This document shows, one piece after another, positions 53,437 to 62,599 of a DNA stretch of 64,000 nt. Made by a program: the position numbers and the translations under genes. The stretch is from CAVYXZ01 sp965223835 (GTDB lineage: Bacteria > Chloroflexota > Anaerolineae > Aggregatilineales > Phototrophicaceae), in NCBI GenBank assembly GCA_965223835.1, contig CBDCXQ010000001.1, forward strand, positions 2,418,001 through 2,482,000, in the 5' to 3' direction. The number at the start of each line of letters is the position of its first letter. Position 1 is the stretch's first letter. The notes under the pieces were generated by a model. The model saw only the letters and a program-made list of their open reading frames with translations, was not told the DNA's origin and did no database searches.

Positions 53437-55044
53437 CTAGGGTCGTGTAATGATCAGCCGGGTGTGTGGCTTCAGATCATCTATGCGTGTGACTATTTGG
53501 TCCGGCCATTCAACCTCAAGATGACGAAGCTGCGTATCCTCCCCAAAACCAAAATGAATCTGCGCTGGATCAGCAGATAGATAACCACTCGCAGCACGCA
53601 CATCACGGTATAATGCACCTTGATCGGTCATTAACGTTACCGCCGCGCCGATAGCAAACGCATTACCACTTCCGGGCCAACGCAAATCAACCAGCAAACT
53701 ACTACCACCGCACAATTGATTTTCAAAGAGTTGGGCCGTGCCACGAAGATTGTTTACGACAATATCCAGGTCGCCATCACCATCCAGATCACCCATGCTC
53801 ATCCCGCGCCCACTACGAGTAGACCCCAGACTCCATTCAGGTCGCGGTTGAAATATCCCCAGGCCATTATTCCTAAATGCTTGATTTTCTTCCCGTAGTT
53901 CATGGTCAGGCAAATGCGTGAACAAGCGTTGTTCAATCATGCCATTGACGACGTACAAATCAAGATAACCGTCCTGATCAAGGTCGCCGAACTTTCCCGA
54001 CCAGCTCCAACCTGTCGCCGCAATCCCGCGATCAGCAGCTACATTAGTGTATTGATTACCCAACGTCATTTGCAGGGTATTTGCCATAATCTGCGATTGA
54101 TCGGCCAATTCCTGAGCGCTATCAAGAATCGGTTGCCAGGCGCTGGCATTACTGGTTGTGTAGGGCTTCATATCAGTAGCGAAAACTTCTGATAAGCCAT
54201 CGTTATCAATGTCGCCCAAATCGAGGCTCATCGTGCTATGACTTGTTGATGCAAATGGCGTAACAGGTTGCCACCCGGCAGCAGTATTCAACCAGGTATA
54301 ATCAGGAACGGCAAAATCATTCCCAACCAGAATGTCCAGACGCATATCCCGGTTGACATCAGCCAGCACCAGCGCCAGAGCCTGGGCTTCACCGTGCAAG
54401 CGCCGGGGACTCAACCGTTGCTCATATTGTTCATAATAGAATACCCCGCCCCGACTATTCATGAGAAAGTCCTGACCAAACTCGTTTAGCAACGCCGCAT
54501 CGTAGCTGCCACCAACCAGATCCAAATCCCCATCACCATCCAGATCTGCCCAACTGGTTGTGTACAAGGGTTCTGCCAGGCCATCAATCACCTGCCTCAC
54601 GAAGGTTCCATCGCCTTGATTAAGCCACAAATTGGGTGCCGACGCGGTGCGCGTCAGAAATATATCAACCCAGCCATCCCCATCGAAATCAATAAGGTTA
54701 ACACCCCGGCCATCAGTCGCATTCATTCGCTCAGTTCGAAAAGTAAGATTGCCTTGATTCCACAGCAGAGTATGTGATCCTGCATGATTTGCCAATACAA
54801 TATCTAAATCGCCATCGTTATCGAGATCGTGAATGCCAACGCCCGTTCCGTTGGATTCAAACATACGAACATCGGCACCACCCGGAACTGATGTAACGTG
54901 ATCGAGATCATGAGCAATAAATGTATCGGAACATTCTGTTGGAGCAATCAGAAATGATATTTCAATTTTCGGCATTGGTGAGGTGGGCATCAGAGAGCCG
55001 ACGAGCATCGGCAATATAAGCATAAGACGAGATATGATCTGCAT
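53437..55044 (-). CDS. CRTAC1-type FG-GAP/ASPIC-UnbV secreted protein
   Basis: A 535-residue exported protein. A signal peptide (MQIISRLMLILPMLVGSLMP) is followed by several FG-GAP/VCBS units with calcium-type loops: DLDNDGDLD, DFDGDGWVD, DLDGDGDLD, DIDNDGLSE, DLDQDGYLD and DLDGDGDLD again. The C-terminal ~80 residues have the ASPIC/UnbV pattern (AASGYLSADPAQIHFGFG then LEVEWPDQ). The fold should be a calcium-stabilised beta-propeller at the cell surface; binding or adhesion is inferred. Three ATGs in a row (55050, 55047, 55044) precede; the last has the best spacing from AGG. The gene is divergent from the glycoside hydrolase. Confidence 0.8.
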   Translation of the reverse strand: MQIISRLMLILPMLVGSLMPTSPMPKIEISFLIAPTECSDTFIAHDLDHVTSVPGGADVRMFESNGTGVGIHDLDNDGDLDIVLANHAGSHTLLWNQGNLTFRTERMNATDGRGVNLIDFDGDGWVDIFLTRTASAPNLWLNQGDGTFVRQVIDGLAEPLYTTSWADLDGDGDLDLVGGSYDAALLNEFGQDFLMNSRGGVFYYEQYEQRLSPRRLHGEAQALALVLADVNRDMRLDILVGNDFAVPDYTWLNTAAGWQPVTPFASTSHSTMSLDLGDIDNDGLSEVFATDMKPYTTSNASAWQPILDSAQELADQSQIMANTLQMTLGNQYTNVAADRGIAATGWSWSGKFGDLDQDGYLDLYVVNGMIEQRLFTHLPDHELREENQAFRNNGLGIFQPRPEWSLGSTRSGRGMSMGDLDGDGDLDIVVNNLRGTAQLFENQLCGGSSLLVDLRWPGSGNAFAIGAAVTLMTDQGALYRDVRAASGYLSADPAQIHFGFGEDTQLRHLEVEWPDQIVTRIDDLKPHTRLIITRP

Positions 55045-55213
55045 CATCATCCTGTTTGGGAATCTGTAGTAGCTGGGAAAGAGATTTAAAACACCCGCTA
55101 ACATTCGAACAAACACACGAATCCTGTTACATTTATACCAATTGAGTTGAATTCCTCCACAAACTGGTCATAATTAGGATACCATCTTGAGTAATGGATG
55201 TTAGGCTTTGCTG

Positions 55214-56551
55214 ATGACCACCGAGGCAGATCTGCTTGCCACCGCCCATGATGTCGCGCTAGGAATCATGCTGGATTGTGCCACACCGCATGGTTTTCGT
55301 GCTTCGGGCCTGACGGCTGGCTATCCGCAAATTTGGGCGCGAGATAGTGGGATCACGGCGTTGGGAGCAGTCGCGACTGGCGATCAACAACTGTTGGATA
55401 CCGTGCAGGCAGGCTTAGTCACGCTTGGTGCCCATCAATCACAGCGCGGCCTTATCCCACTCAATGTTAATCCTGACACCGGCTATATCAGCACCGAAAA
55501 CGCCGGGGCAGTCGATGCAAATCTGTGGTATATCCTGGCCCATTATCTCTATTTCCAGGCTACTCAGAACACAGATTTCCTACACCGCTATTGGCAGAGC
55601 ATTACTGCTGCCTTGATCTGGCTCGAATATCAAGATATGAACGAGTGCGGCTTGCTGGAAATCCCCGAAGCTGGCAACTGGATGGACTTGATTGCGGTCC
55701 GATACAATACACTGTATGACAATGTATTGTTTTACGCGGTGGTCCTGGCATATGAAGAGTTAAGTCGCATTGTCGCCTCTGAAGCGACATCTCATCAACC
55801 GGCAGTAAACGCAGCTGGGATCCATGAACGTATCAACCTGCTAATGTGGATTGATCGCTGTTGGGTTGGTGAGCATTTTGCTGAGCATCTGGAAAAACTC
55901 AAAGCCATTCGGTTGGAATGGTTTATGCTCTACCACAATATTGGCACGATCAGCAGCCGCCCATTCTATTTGCCCTGGGTCGCTTTTCGCGAATATGGCG
56001 ATTGGTGTGATACACTGGGCAACTGTCTGGCGATTTTGACTGGTGTCGCAGATGGTCATCGCCGTCAACACATCTTGCGCTACATGCTCCAAGTCGATAT
56101 AGCCGATCCATATCCATCTAAAGCGATCTATCCACCGATATACCCCGGCGAACACGACTGGCGCGAATATTATCGCAGCCGCAATTTGAACATCCCCCAC
56201 CAGTATCATAATGGCGGTATCTGGCCGATGGTGGGTGGCTTTCACATCGCCGCCCTGGTTCAACACAATTGGCATGACGAGGCGGCAAACTTGTTGTTCA
56301 AGCTAGCAAAAGGTAATCAGCGAGGGGCAGATATGAAATGGGGGTTTAACGAATGGTTACACGGTACTAGCGGCCATGCCATCGGTTATGATAAACAGGC
56401 TTGGTCCGCCGCCCTCTATCTGTATGCCGAACATGCTGTACAATCGGGCAGACTACCGCTATTTGACAACCTGCTAGATGCTAAACCAGTGACGCTGCAA
56501 GCCAAGGAAAACAACAATTTCACGATTCGTTCCGGCGGCGGCCCCACCTAG
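55214..56551 (+). CDS. Glycoside hydrolase, (alpha/alpha)6-barrel, amylo-1,6-glucosidase/neutral invertase-like
   Basis: A 445-residue cytoplasmic carbohydrate enzyme with the alpha-helical barrel pattern. Landmarks are YPQIWARDSGITALGA near the N-terminus, EAGNWMDLI and RYNTLYDNVLFYAV in the middle, and QYHNGGIWPMVGGFHIAAL and AWSAALYLYAEHA at the end. This set resembles glycogen-debranching glucosidases and neutral invertases; the substrate cannot be fixed. No signal peptide is present. The ATG at 55214 is in frame six bases inside a TTG opening. It lies just upstream of a sugar ABC importer gene set on the same strand, so it may cleave the imported sugar. Confidence 0.7.
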   Translation: MTTEADLLATAHDVALGIMLDCATPHGFRASGLTAGYPQIWARDSGITALGAVATGDQQLLDTVQAGLVTLGAHQSQRGLIPLNVNPDTGYISTENAGAVDANLWYILAHYLYFQATQNTDFLHRYWQSITAALIWLEYQDMNECGLLEIPEAGNWMDLIAVRYNTLYDNVLFYAVVLAYEELSRIVASEATSHQPAVNAAGIHERINLLMWIDRCWVGEHFAEHLEKLKAIRLEWFMLYHNIGTISSRPFYLPWVAFREYGDWCDTLGNCLAILTGVADGHRRQHILRYMLQVDIADPYPSKAIYPPIYPGEHDWREYYRSRNLNIPHQYHNGGIWPMVGGFHIAALVQHNWHDEAANLLFKLAKGNQRGADMKWGFNEWLHGTSGHAIGYDKQAWSAALYLYAEHAVQSGRLPLFDNLLDAKPVTLQAKENNNFTIRSGGGPT

Positions 56552-56557
56552 AAACTG

Positions 56558-56573
56558 ACATATTCGTATATGT
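56558..56573 (+). promoter_or_regulatory. Small palindrome upstream of the sugar importer
   Basis: ACATAT and ATATGT surround TCGT, 102 bases before the binding-protein gene. It could be an operator for a sugar regulator. Very short, so weak evidence. Confidence 0.2.
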
Positions 56574-56674
56574 TGCCCATGTTCAAAGTATATAGCTAGT
56601 AGAAAGGATGCAATGAATTATACAGCCAACTCACCAACCCCACTTATTCGTAAATATCACGATGAGGAAGTGTT

Positions 56675-57970
56675 ATGTATCGTAAATCGCTGTTTTTAGT
56701 TCTAACACTCGCTCTGGCACTGGTACTGTATGGCGGTACTGTCATTGCGCAAGACGACGCAACAACCGTCACCTGGGCCTTCTGGGGTAGCCCGGAAGAA
56801 TTGGCAACCCACGAAAGTGTCGCGGCAGCCTTTATGGAAGCCAACCCAGAAATTAACATCGAAATCTGGCATCAACCCTGGGCCGACTATTTTACCGGCA
56901 TTCAGACATTGTGGGCGTCGGGCGATTCGTCCGTAATCCCCGACATTGCGTTCCTATCCCCCATCAGCAACTATGCTGCCGATGGTGTCCTGGAGCCGCT
57001 GGACCCCTTTATTGATGCAAGTGGATTTGATCGTGAGGATTTTTGGCCGGGGTTACTTGAATTCGCTATGTACGAAGGTGAAGTCTATGGCTTCCCCCGT
57101 GACATCGGCCTGGAAGTGCTGTACTACAACAAAGACATTTTCGATGAAGCCGGTGTCGACTATCCTGATGAAACATGGACCTGGGATGATCTGCAAGCTG
57201 CAGCCGAGGCGCTTTCGGTTGTCGAAAGCAGTGGCCGGGTCTCGCGTTATGCACTCGGCATGGAAGGCGGCAAATATCAACTATGGGTCGGTCAAAACGG
57301 TGGCAGCATTCTTGACGATATGTTCAGTCCCACGCGCTGCACCCTCGCGGACCCCGAATCAATGGAGGCAATTACCTTCTTCGCCGACATGATGGAAAAC
57401 AACTATGCCCTGCGCGACGCCAACCTCAGCCAGGCTGGTGGTGATGCGGCGGTTTTCCAGAGTGGTCAAGCCGCGATGATTATCCAAAATGCGAGCCGCG
57501 TCCCGACGTTCAACGAAGCCGGACTCAATTATGATGTCGCCGTCGTGCCGATTCCTGAAGGCGGACAACGGTCTGGTTCAGCAGCCGGGGCAGCCTGGAC
57601 GATGAGTTCATTCAGTGACGACAAAGAAGCCGCGTGGACCTTCCTCAGTTGGCTGCAAAGCACCGAAGGCGGCCAGGGTATTTACACCGCATCTGGTGAG
57701 ATTCTTCCAGCACTCCAATCGACCGCAAAATCAGATATTTTCCTCGGTGTTGAGGGCACGCCTGAAAATCGGGAAGCCTTTATCATTGAGGGTGAAAATG
57801 CGAAAGTTGGCCGTGCCGGTATGTTCCCAGAATGGAATGAGTTGAGTGGTACAATCATCAGCCCTGGGCTACAACCCATCTGGGCGGGCGAAGCAACCCC
57901 TGCCGATGCCCTGCCCGCCATCTGTGAAGCGGTTGACGCATTCCTGGTAGATAATGGCTATGGTGCCTGA
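56675..57970 (+). CDS. Sugar ABC transporter substrate-binding protein
   Basis: A 431-residue exported binding protein of the maltose/multiple-sugar cluster (family 1-type). The signal peptide ends near GTVIAQDDA; no lipobox cysteine. The mature chain opens with VTWAFWGSPEELATHESVAAAF and has the family-typical PDIAFLSP, GFPRDIGLEVLYYNKDIFDEAGVDYPDETW and AAGAAWTMSSFS. GAGGA is placed well before the ATG. The two permease genes follow after a terminator-like hairpin; no ATPase gene is next to them, so a shared MalK-type ATPase from elsewhere is expected. The hydrolase upstream hints at an oligosaccharide. Confidence 0.93.
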   Translation: MYRKSLFLVLTLALALVLYGGTVIAQDDATTVTWAFWGSPEELATHESVAAAFMEANPEINIEIWHQPWADYFTGIQTLWASGDSSVIPDIAFLSPISNYAADGVLEPLDPFIDASGFDREDFWPGLLEFAMYEGEVYGFPRDIGLEVLYYNKDIFDEAGVDYPDETWTWDDLQAAAEALSVVESSGRVSRYALGMEGGKYQLWVGQNGGSILDDMFSPTRCTLADPESMEAITFFADMMENNYALRDANLSQAGGDAAVFQSGQAAMIIQNASRVPTFNEAGLNYDVAVVPIPEGGQRSGSAAGAAWTMSSFSDDKEAAWTFLSWLQSTEGGQGIYTASGEILPALQSTAKSDIFLGVEGTPENREAFIIEGENAKVGRAGMFPEWNELSGTIISPGLQPIWAGEATPADALPAICEAVDAFLVDNGYGA

Positions 57971-58018
57971 TAGGCGCTGAACGACCGAATTGACGGTTCC
58001 GCCGCCACTTCAAAATAC

Positions 58019-58051
58019 AGTACAGGGCTGAGCGCTGGCCCTGTACTTTTT
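58019..58051 (+). terminator. Terminator-like hairpin after the sugar-binding-protein gene
   Basis: AGTACAGGGC and GCCCTGTACT form a perfect 10-bp stem around a nine-base loop, followed by a five-T run. It sits between the binding-protein gene and the permeases, a place where partial read-through would favour the binding protein. Confidence 0.8.
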
Positions 58052-58090
58052 CTATTGTGAACTTAGCGTAAGTTATTGGGATATTATCGA

Positions 58091-59068
58091 ATGAGTGTAC
58101 GAACTGGCACATGGCGACAACTGCCCCTGATCCGCTGGCTGGGCTTTGGCACCTGGCAACCGGCCCAACAATCTGAAGCCTATGTCTTCCTGTTGCCCAG
58201 CCTCATCGGCTTCCTGATCTTTGTCATGGCGCCCATTGCCTTCTCGTTGGGCTTAAGTTTTTTTGAATGGGACTTGCTCACCCCGCCCCAGTTCGTTGGC
58301 GTGGACAACTATGTCCAGCTTTTGACACAGGATGACATCTTTCCGCTGGTCTTAAACAACACCCTGTTCTACGTAATCGCCATTGTCCCCTTACAACTCG
58401 TCATCGGATTGGTCATGGCCGTTGCCCTCAATACCGGGCTACGGGGAATGGGCGTTTATCGCGTGATCTATTTCATGCCAGTCGTTTCCAACATCGTCGC
58501 CGCCGCGATGGTCTTCCAGTGGCTATTTAACCAGGATTTTGGCCTTTTCAGTTCCTGGATCTGGCAGCTTGCGGAAACAACAGGTTGGCAAATCCAACCA
58601 CCGAACTGGCTAGCAGATTCATTCTGGTCAAAGCCGTCGGTTGCGGTGCTGACAGTCTGGAAAAATGTCGGCTTTACAATGGTTATTTACTTAGCCGGTT
58701 TACAGGGCGTTCCCCGCATCTTGTACGAAGCCGCAATTGTGGATGGTGCAACTCCCTGGCAACGCTTCCGTTTCGTCACCGTCCCCATGGTCAGTTCGAC
58801 GACCTTTTTTTTGATCGTCATCCAGACCATTGGCGCGTTTCAACTCTTCGCCGAACCATTCGTCATGACACGGGTCGGTAGCGGCGGCGAACCCCTGAAT
58901 TCAACGCTCACAATCGTCTATTATATCTACCAGAATGCGTTTAACTTTCAGAAGATGGGCAAGGCGACTGCGATTGCCTGGATCTTGTTCGCCATTATCT
59001 TCATCTTCACATTCGTACAGTTGCGCCTGCAACGCCGCTGGGTGCATTATGATACGGAGGCAGCCTAA
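58091..59068 (+). CDS. Sugar ABC transporter permease (MalF/UgpA-like)
   Basis: A 325-residue permease with six membrane helices of the CUT1 family. The coupling loop reads YEAAIVDGATPWQRFRFVTVPM, matching the EAA motif. The ATG at 58091 has GGGA about nine bases before it; a TTG at 58076 is in frame. Together with the second permease, overlapping by one base, it forms the channel of the sugar importer headed by the gene at 56675. Confidence 0.92.
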   Translation: MSVRTGTWRQLPLIRWLGFGTWQPAQQSEAYVFLLPSLIGFLIFVMAPIAFSLGLSFFEWDLLTPPQFVGVDNYVQLLTQDDIFPLVLNNTLFYVIAIVPLQLVIGLVMAVALNTGLRGMGVYRVIYFMPVVSNIVAAAMVFQWLFNQDFGLFSSWIWQLAETTGWQIQPPNWLADSFWSKPSVAVLTVWKNVGFTMVIYLAGLQGVPRILYEAAIVDGATPWQRFRFVTVPMVSSTTFFLIVIQTIGAFQLFAEPFVMTRVGSGGEPLNSTLTIVYYIYQNAFNFQKMGKATAIAWILFAIIFIFTFVQLRLQRRWVHYDTEAA

Positions 59069-59934
59069 TGACGACGATTGCGAAGTCAACTTATCAGCCG
59101 CGTACCCGCAGCCAGGTACGATGGGGCCGTTTCCTGCTCCACCTGGCTTTAATTGTGGGTAGTTTGGTGATGTTGTTGCCGTTCATCTGGATGCTGAGCA
59201 CGTCGCTGAAAAATCAGGCGGAGATCTTTACCTATCCCCCCACCTGGATTCCTTCCGAACTCGCGATTGACAATTACGAACGTGCCCTGACCTCCATGCC
59301 CTTTGACCGCTTTTACTTCAATAGTCTGTTTGTCGCGGGCAGTGTGACCATACTGCAATTATTCACCTCCTCGCTGGCGGCGTTTGCCTTTGCGCGCCTA
59401 CGCTTCAAAGGGCGTAATCTGATTTTCACACTGTACATCGCAACACTCATGATTCCCTTCCCAGTCTTGCTCATCCCCAACTTTTTGATCGTGCGTCAAT
59501 TGGGCTGGTATGACACCTATCAGGCTTTGATTTTGCCCCCGGCTTTCTCTGCATTCAGCACGTTTTTACTGCGCCAACACTATATGAATGTCCCGTTCGA
59601 TCTTGACGATGCTGCTAGGATGGATGGGGCATCATCATTACGCATTTGGTGGAACGTTATTCTGCCGATCACCAAAACGACGCTGGCAGCATTAGCGATC
59701 TTTATTTTCCTCGGCTCGTGGAATGATTTTTTGTGGCCGCTGGTGATTACCAATTCCGAAGCCATGCGAACAGTCCCCATCGGACTGAACTCGTTTCAAG
59801 GACAATATTCCGTCCGTTGGAATCTGTTGATGGCCGCAGCGGTGGTCGCCATGCTGCCGGTGCTCATCGTCTATATCTTCGCCCAAAAATGGTTCATTGA
59901 AGGGATTGCGCTTACGGGGATAGGCGGGCGTTAA
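59068..59934 (+). CDS. Sugar ABC transporter permease (MalG/UgpE-like)
   Basis: A 288-residue permease with about six helices; the EAA-type loop is DDAARMDGASSLRIWWNVILPI. Its ATG overlaps the stop of the first permease (TAATG), so translation is coupled. It converges with the thiamine importer ATPase gene, overlapping it by four bases. The ATPase for this importer is missing from the set. Confidence 0.92.
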   Translation: MTTIAKSTYQPRTRSQVRWGRFLLHLALIVGSLVMLLPFIWMLSTSLKNQAEIFTYPPTWIPSELAIDNYERALTSMPFDRFYFNSLFVAGSVTILQLFTSSLAAFAFARLRFKGRNLIFTLYIATLMIPFPVLLIPNFLIVRQLGWYDTYQALILPPAFSAFSTFLLRQHYMNVPFDLDDAARMDGASSLRIWWNVILPITKTTLAALAIFIFLGSWNDFLWPLVITNSEAMRTVPIGLNSFQGQYSVRWNLLMAAAVVAMLPVLIVYIFAQKWFIEGIALTGIGGR

Positions 59935-60947
59935 GCAAGCGGTACGATCATTGCTGGATCAATCGAAACCTGAACTAACGCATCGATAGCCGGCAGATCA
60001 GGCGTAACCGCCGGAACTTTAAAATCGAGCCGGACACCACTCTCATGCAGAACAGACAACCGGTATACATCACCCATAAATATGCGCTGCACGACCCTAC
60101 CTGAAAACGTCGGCATTGAGATATGAGAATCTACCAATCGCAACCCCATTGGATGCAGTAAGATTTTCGTAGCCGGATGAAGACCGGGAAAATCACCTAG
60201 CGCGGTGATCGTTTGACCCTCTGCGTAATGTAAAACCGGCGCAATATTATTTAGACCCAGGAAGCGAGCCACAAACTCGGTTACTGGTCGCTGATATATT
60301 GCCTCTGGCGTATCAATTTGTTCTAGTCGACCCGCATTCATGACTGCCAGACGGTCAGCGAGGGCAAACGCTTCTTGCTGGTCATGTGTAACATACAGGG
60401 CGGTCAATCCAACTGATTTGATGATACGTCGCAGGTCAATCGCCAATTGGTTGCGTAAGGCGGCGTCTAAGGAGCCGAGAGGTTCATCCAGCATCAGCAA
60501 ACGGGGTTGTGGGGCCAGGCTGCGGGCCAACGCCACGCGCTGCTTCTCGCCCCCAGATAACCCGACAAGATCCCGATGGGCAAAATCTTGCAGGTCAACA
60601 ATCCGCAAAACGTCCCGAACCCGCGAATTTTTAGTCTTATCACCCCTCATTTTTAAGCCGAAGCCCACATTGTCAGCAACATTCAGGTGCGGAAATAATG
60701 CAAAGTCCTGAAACATAAACCCAAAATCGCGTTCATGCACCGGAAGCGCTCGCAGCGCCTGTCCATCAAACCAGATATTGCCATCATCAGGCACAATCAG
60801 CCCAGCGACAGTGCGCAGCAATGTGGTTTTGCCGCAACCGCTAGGCCCCAGCAGACAGAATATCTCACCCGATTCGACTTCCAGGTTTATATCTTGCAAA
60901 ACCGGAGCATTACTAAAGGCATGGGCAATACCTTCCAGCTTCAGCAT
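59931..60947 (-). CDS. thiQ: ABC importer ATPase of the thiamine operon (ThiQ-like, with C-terminal TOBE-like extension)
   Basis: A 338-residue ATPase. Walker A GPSGCGKTT, signature LSGGEKQR and Walker B LLMLDEPLGSLD are canonical, then H-loop VTHDQQEAFALADR. A C-terminal ~100 residues (PVLHYAEGQTITALGD, VVQRIFMGDVYRLSVLHE) resemble a TOBE domain, so it is longer than typical ThiQ (about 230). It starts one base inside the thiP stop. Order thiB-thiP-thiQ behind a TPP riboswitch supports import of thiamine or a thiamine precursor. It might also serve another importer lacking an ATPase, but there is no proof. Confidence 0.82.
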   Translation of the reverse strand: MLKLEGIAHAFSNAPVLQDINLEVESGEIFCLLGPSGCGKTTLLRTVAGLIVPDDGNIWFDGQALRALPVHERDFGFMFQDFALFPHLNVADNVGFGLKMRGDKTKNSRVRDVLRIVDLQDFAHRDLVGLSGGEKQRVALARSLAPQPRLLMLDEPLGSLDAALRNQLAIDLRRIIKSVGLTALYVTHDQQEAFALADRLAVMNAGRLEQIDTPEAIYQRPVTEFVARFLGLNNIAPVLHYAEGQTITALGDFPGLHPATKILLHPMGLRLVDSHISMPTFSGRVVQRIFMGDVYRLSVLHESGVRLDFKVPAVTPDLPAIDALVQVSIDPAMIVPLA

Positions 60948-62599
60948 CAGAATTCCCCAATACCGACGCTACGTACCCGTTCTATCACGACGAAACTAAC
61001 ACCGCACACCAGCATGAGCAGGACACTCATTGCCAGTGCCTGACCGAGATTGACTGCACCCGGTTGGCTCAACAGGCGAAATATCACCACTGGCATCGTC
61101 GGCGTATCCGGCCGAGCAACAAATAGCGATGCCCCAAATTCGCCCATGCTGATCGTAAAGGCGAAAGTCGCCCCCACAACCAGCCCGCGACTAATCAAAG
61201 GTAGATCAATCCAGCGTGCCACTTGCCAGGGCGCTGCACCTAGGATACTTCCTGCCTCTCGAACATTTGGTGCGATACTGGTCAAAGCGGGTAAAACACT
61301 ACGTACAACAAAGGGTAGCGCCACCAGCGTATGTGCAATCGGTATCAGCAATGGCGATGTTCGCAGATTTAGGGGTGGCTCATCTAATGCAATAATAAAG
61401 CCCAGCCCCAGTGTCACCGCACTGGTTGCTAATGGCAGCATAAATACTGAATCCAGCCAGCGTTGACGTGTCAACAGATAGGCCGTCATCAAACCGAGCG
61501 TGACTGCCAATAGCGTCGTCAACGACGCAAATAGCACAGAATTACCAACAGCTTGCAACGGCGGCACAAAAAGAATTGACCCGCGAGCGTTCTCAGTGAG
61601 CCGTGCATAATTTTGAAATGTTAAGCCGTTGGGTCCCGTAATCGAACGCAACGCCAACGCCAATAGGGGCGAAAACAACAGGCTAATCATCAATAGCATC
61701 ACTAACAGCACATTCAACCACTCGCGCCACGTAATGGGGGGTCGCGCAACCTGGCGCTGCACGTCAACTACTATATTGCGCTGTAAATGAGTGTACACAA
61801 TCATCAGCACCAGCATGAAGCCAATTTGCACAACTGACAGCCCAGCGGCTACCGGCAGATTCAAAAAGCTGAATGTTTGCTGGTAGATTTCGACCTCAAG
61901 CGTTGCAAAGCCCAAACCTCCCAGGATGATAATCACACCGAAGCTGGTAAAGGTGAAAATAAATACGAGAATCGCCGCTGCGAACAAGGCTGGACGTAGC
62001 AAGGGCAAGCGCACATACCACCAGAGGCGCCAACTATGGGCACCCAGAATTTGGGCCGCTTCTTCAATACGCGTGCCCTGGGTCGCCCAGTAACTGGTGA
62101 TGATGCGCAGCGCGACGGCAAAATTATAGAAAACGTGCGCAATGAGAATAATTGTCAGTGTGCGTTCGAGTTGAATTGGGGCAACTTCTAGCCTAAAAAC
62201 ACTCATCAAGAGTTGATTGACCAGACCTTGTTCGCCGATCAAGGCGCGAAATGCTGCGGCAACAACTACCGTTGGCAACACAAACGCCAGAGTCGACAGC
62301 GAAAGCAGCAAAGACTTGCCAGGAAACGTATAGCGCACAAACACATAGGCTGCTGGCATCGCCAATACCAGCGTCAGCACGGTAGATAGGACAGCCTGGC
62401 CGACGGTAAACCATAGTGTGTCTTGAAAGCGGGCGAGTTGCTGCAAAAAGCCAAAGTCAAGCACACCATCAGGGACCAAACTGATGCCCAGGATTGACCC
62501 CAGTGGGTAGAAATAAAACAGTGTCAGAAACAGCACGGGCGTCAGCAACAGCCCATAGGGCAGCAACCGCCAGATTAGCGCAGCACGGTGTCGGTCCAT
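60947..62599 (-). CDS. thiP: Thiamine ABC transporter permease (ThiP-like)
   Basis: A 550-residue fused permease made of two permease modules of six helices each, as in ThiP and iron-type importers. Both EAA-type loops are visible: EEAAQILGAHSWRLWWYVRLP in the first half and REAGSILGAAPWQVARWIDLP in the second. I chose the ATG at 62599, with GGA seven bases before; an ATG at 62611 is also in frame. It overlaps the thiB end by 25 bases and the thiQ start by one, so the three genes are one translational unit. Confidence 0.85.
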   Translation of the reverse strand: MDRHRAALIWRLLPYGLLLTPVLFLTLFYFYPLGSILGISLVPDGVLDFGFLQQLARFQDTLWFTVGQAVLSTVLTLVLAMPAAYVFVRYTFPGKSLLLSLSTLAFVLPTVVVAAAFRALIGEQGLVNQLLMSVFRLEVAPIQLERTLTIILIAHVFYNFAVALRIITSYWATQGTRIEEAAQILGAHSWRLWWYVRLPLLRPALFAAAILVFIFTFTSFGVIIILGGLGFATLEVEIYQQTFSFLNLPVAAGLSVVQIGFMLVLMIVYTHLQRNIVVDVQRQVARPPITWREWLNVLLVMLLMISLLFSPLLALALRSITGPNGLTFQNYARLTENARGSILFVPPLQAVGNSVLFASLTTLLAVTLGLMTAYLLTRQRWLDSVFMLPLATSAVTLGLGFIIALDEPPLNLRTSPLLIPIAHTLVALPFVVRSVLPALTSIAPNVREAGSILGAAPWQVARWIDLPLISRGLVVGATFAFTISMGEFGASLFVARPDTPTMPVVIFRLLSQPGAVNLGQALAMSVLLMLVCGVSFVVIERVRSVGIGEF

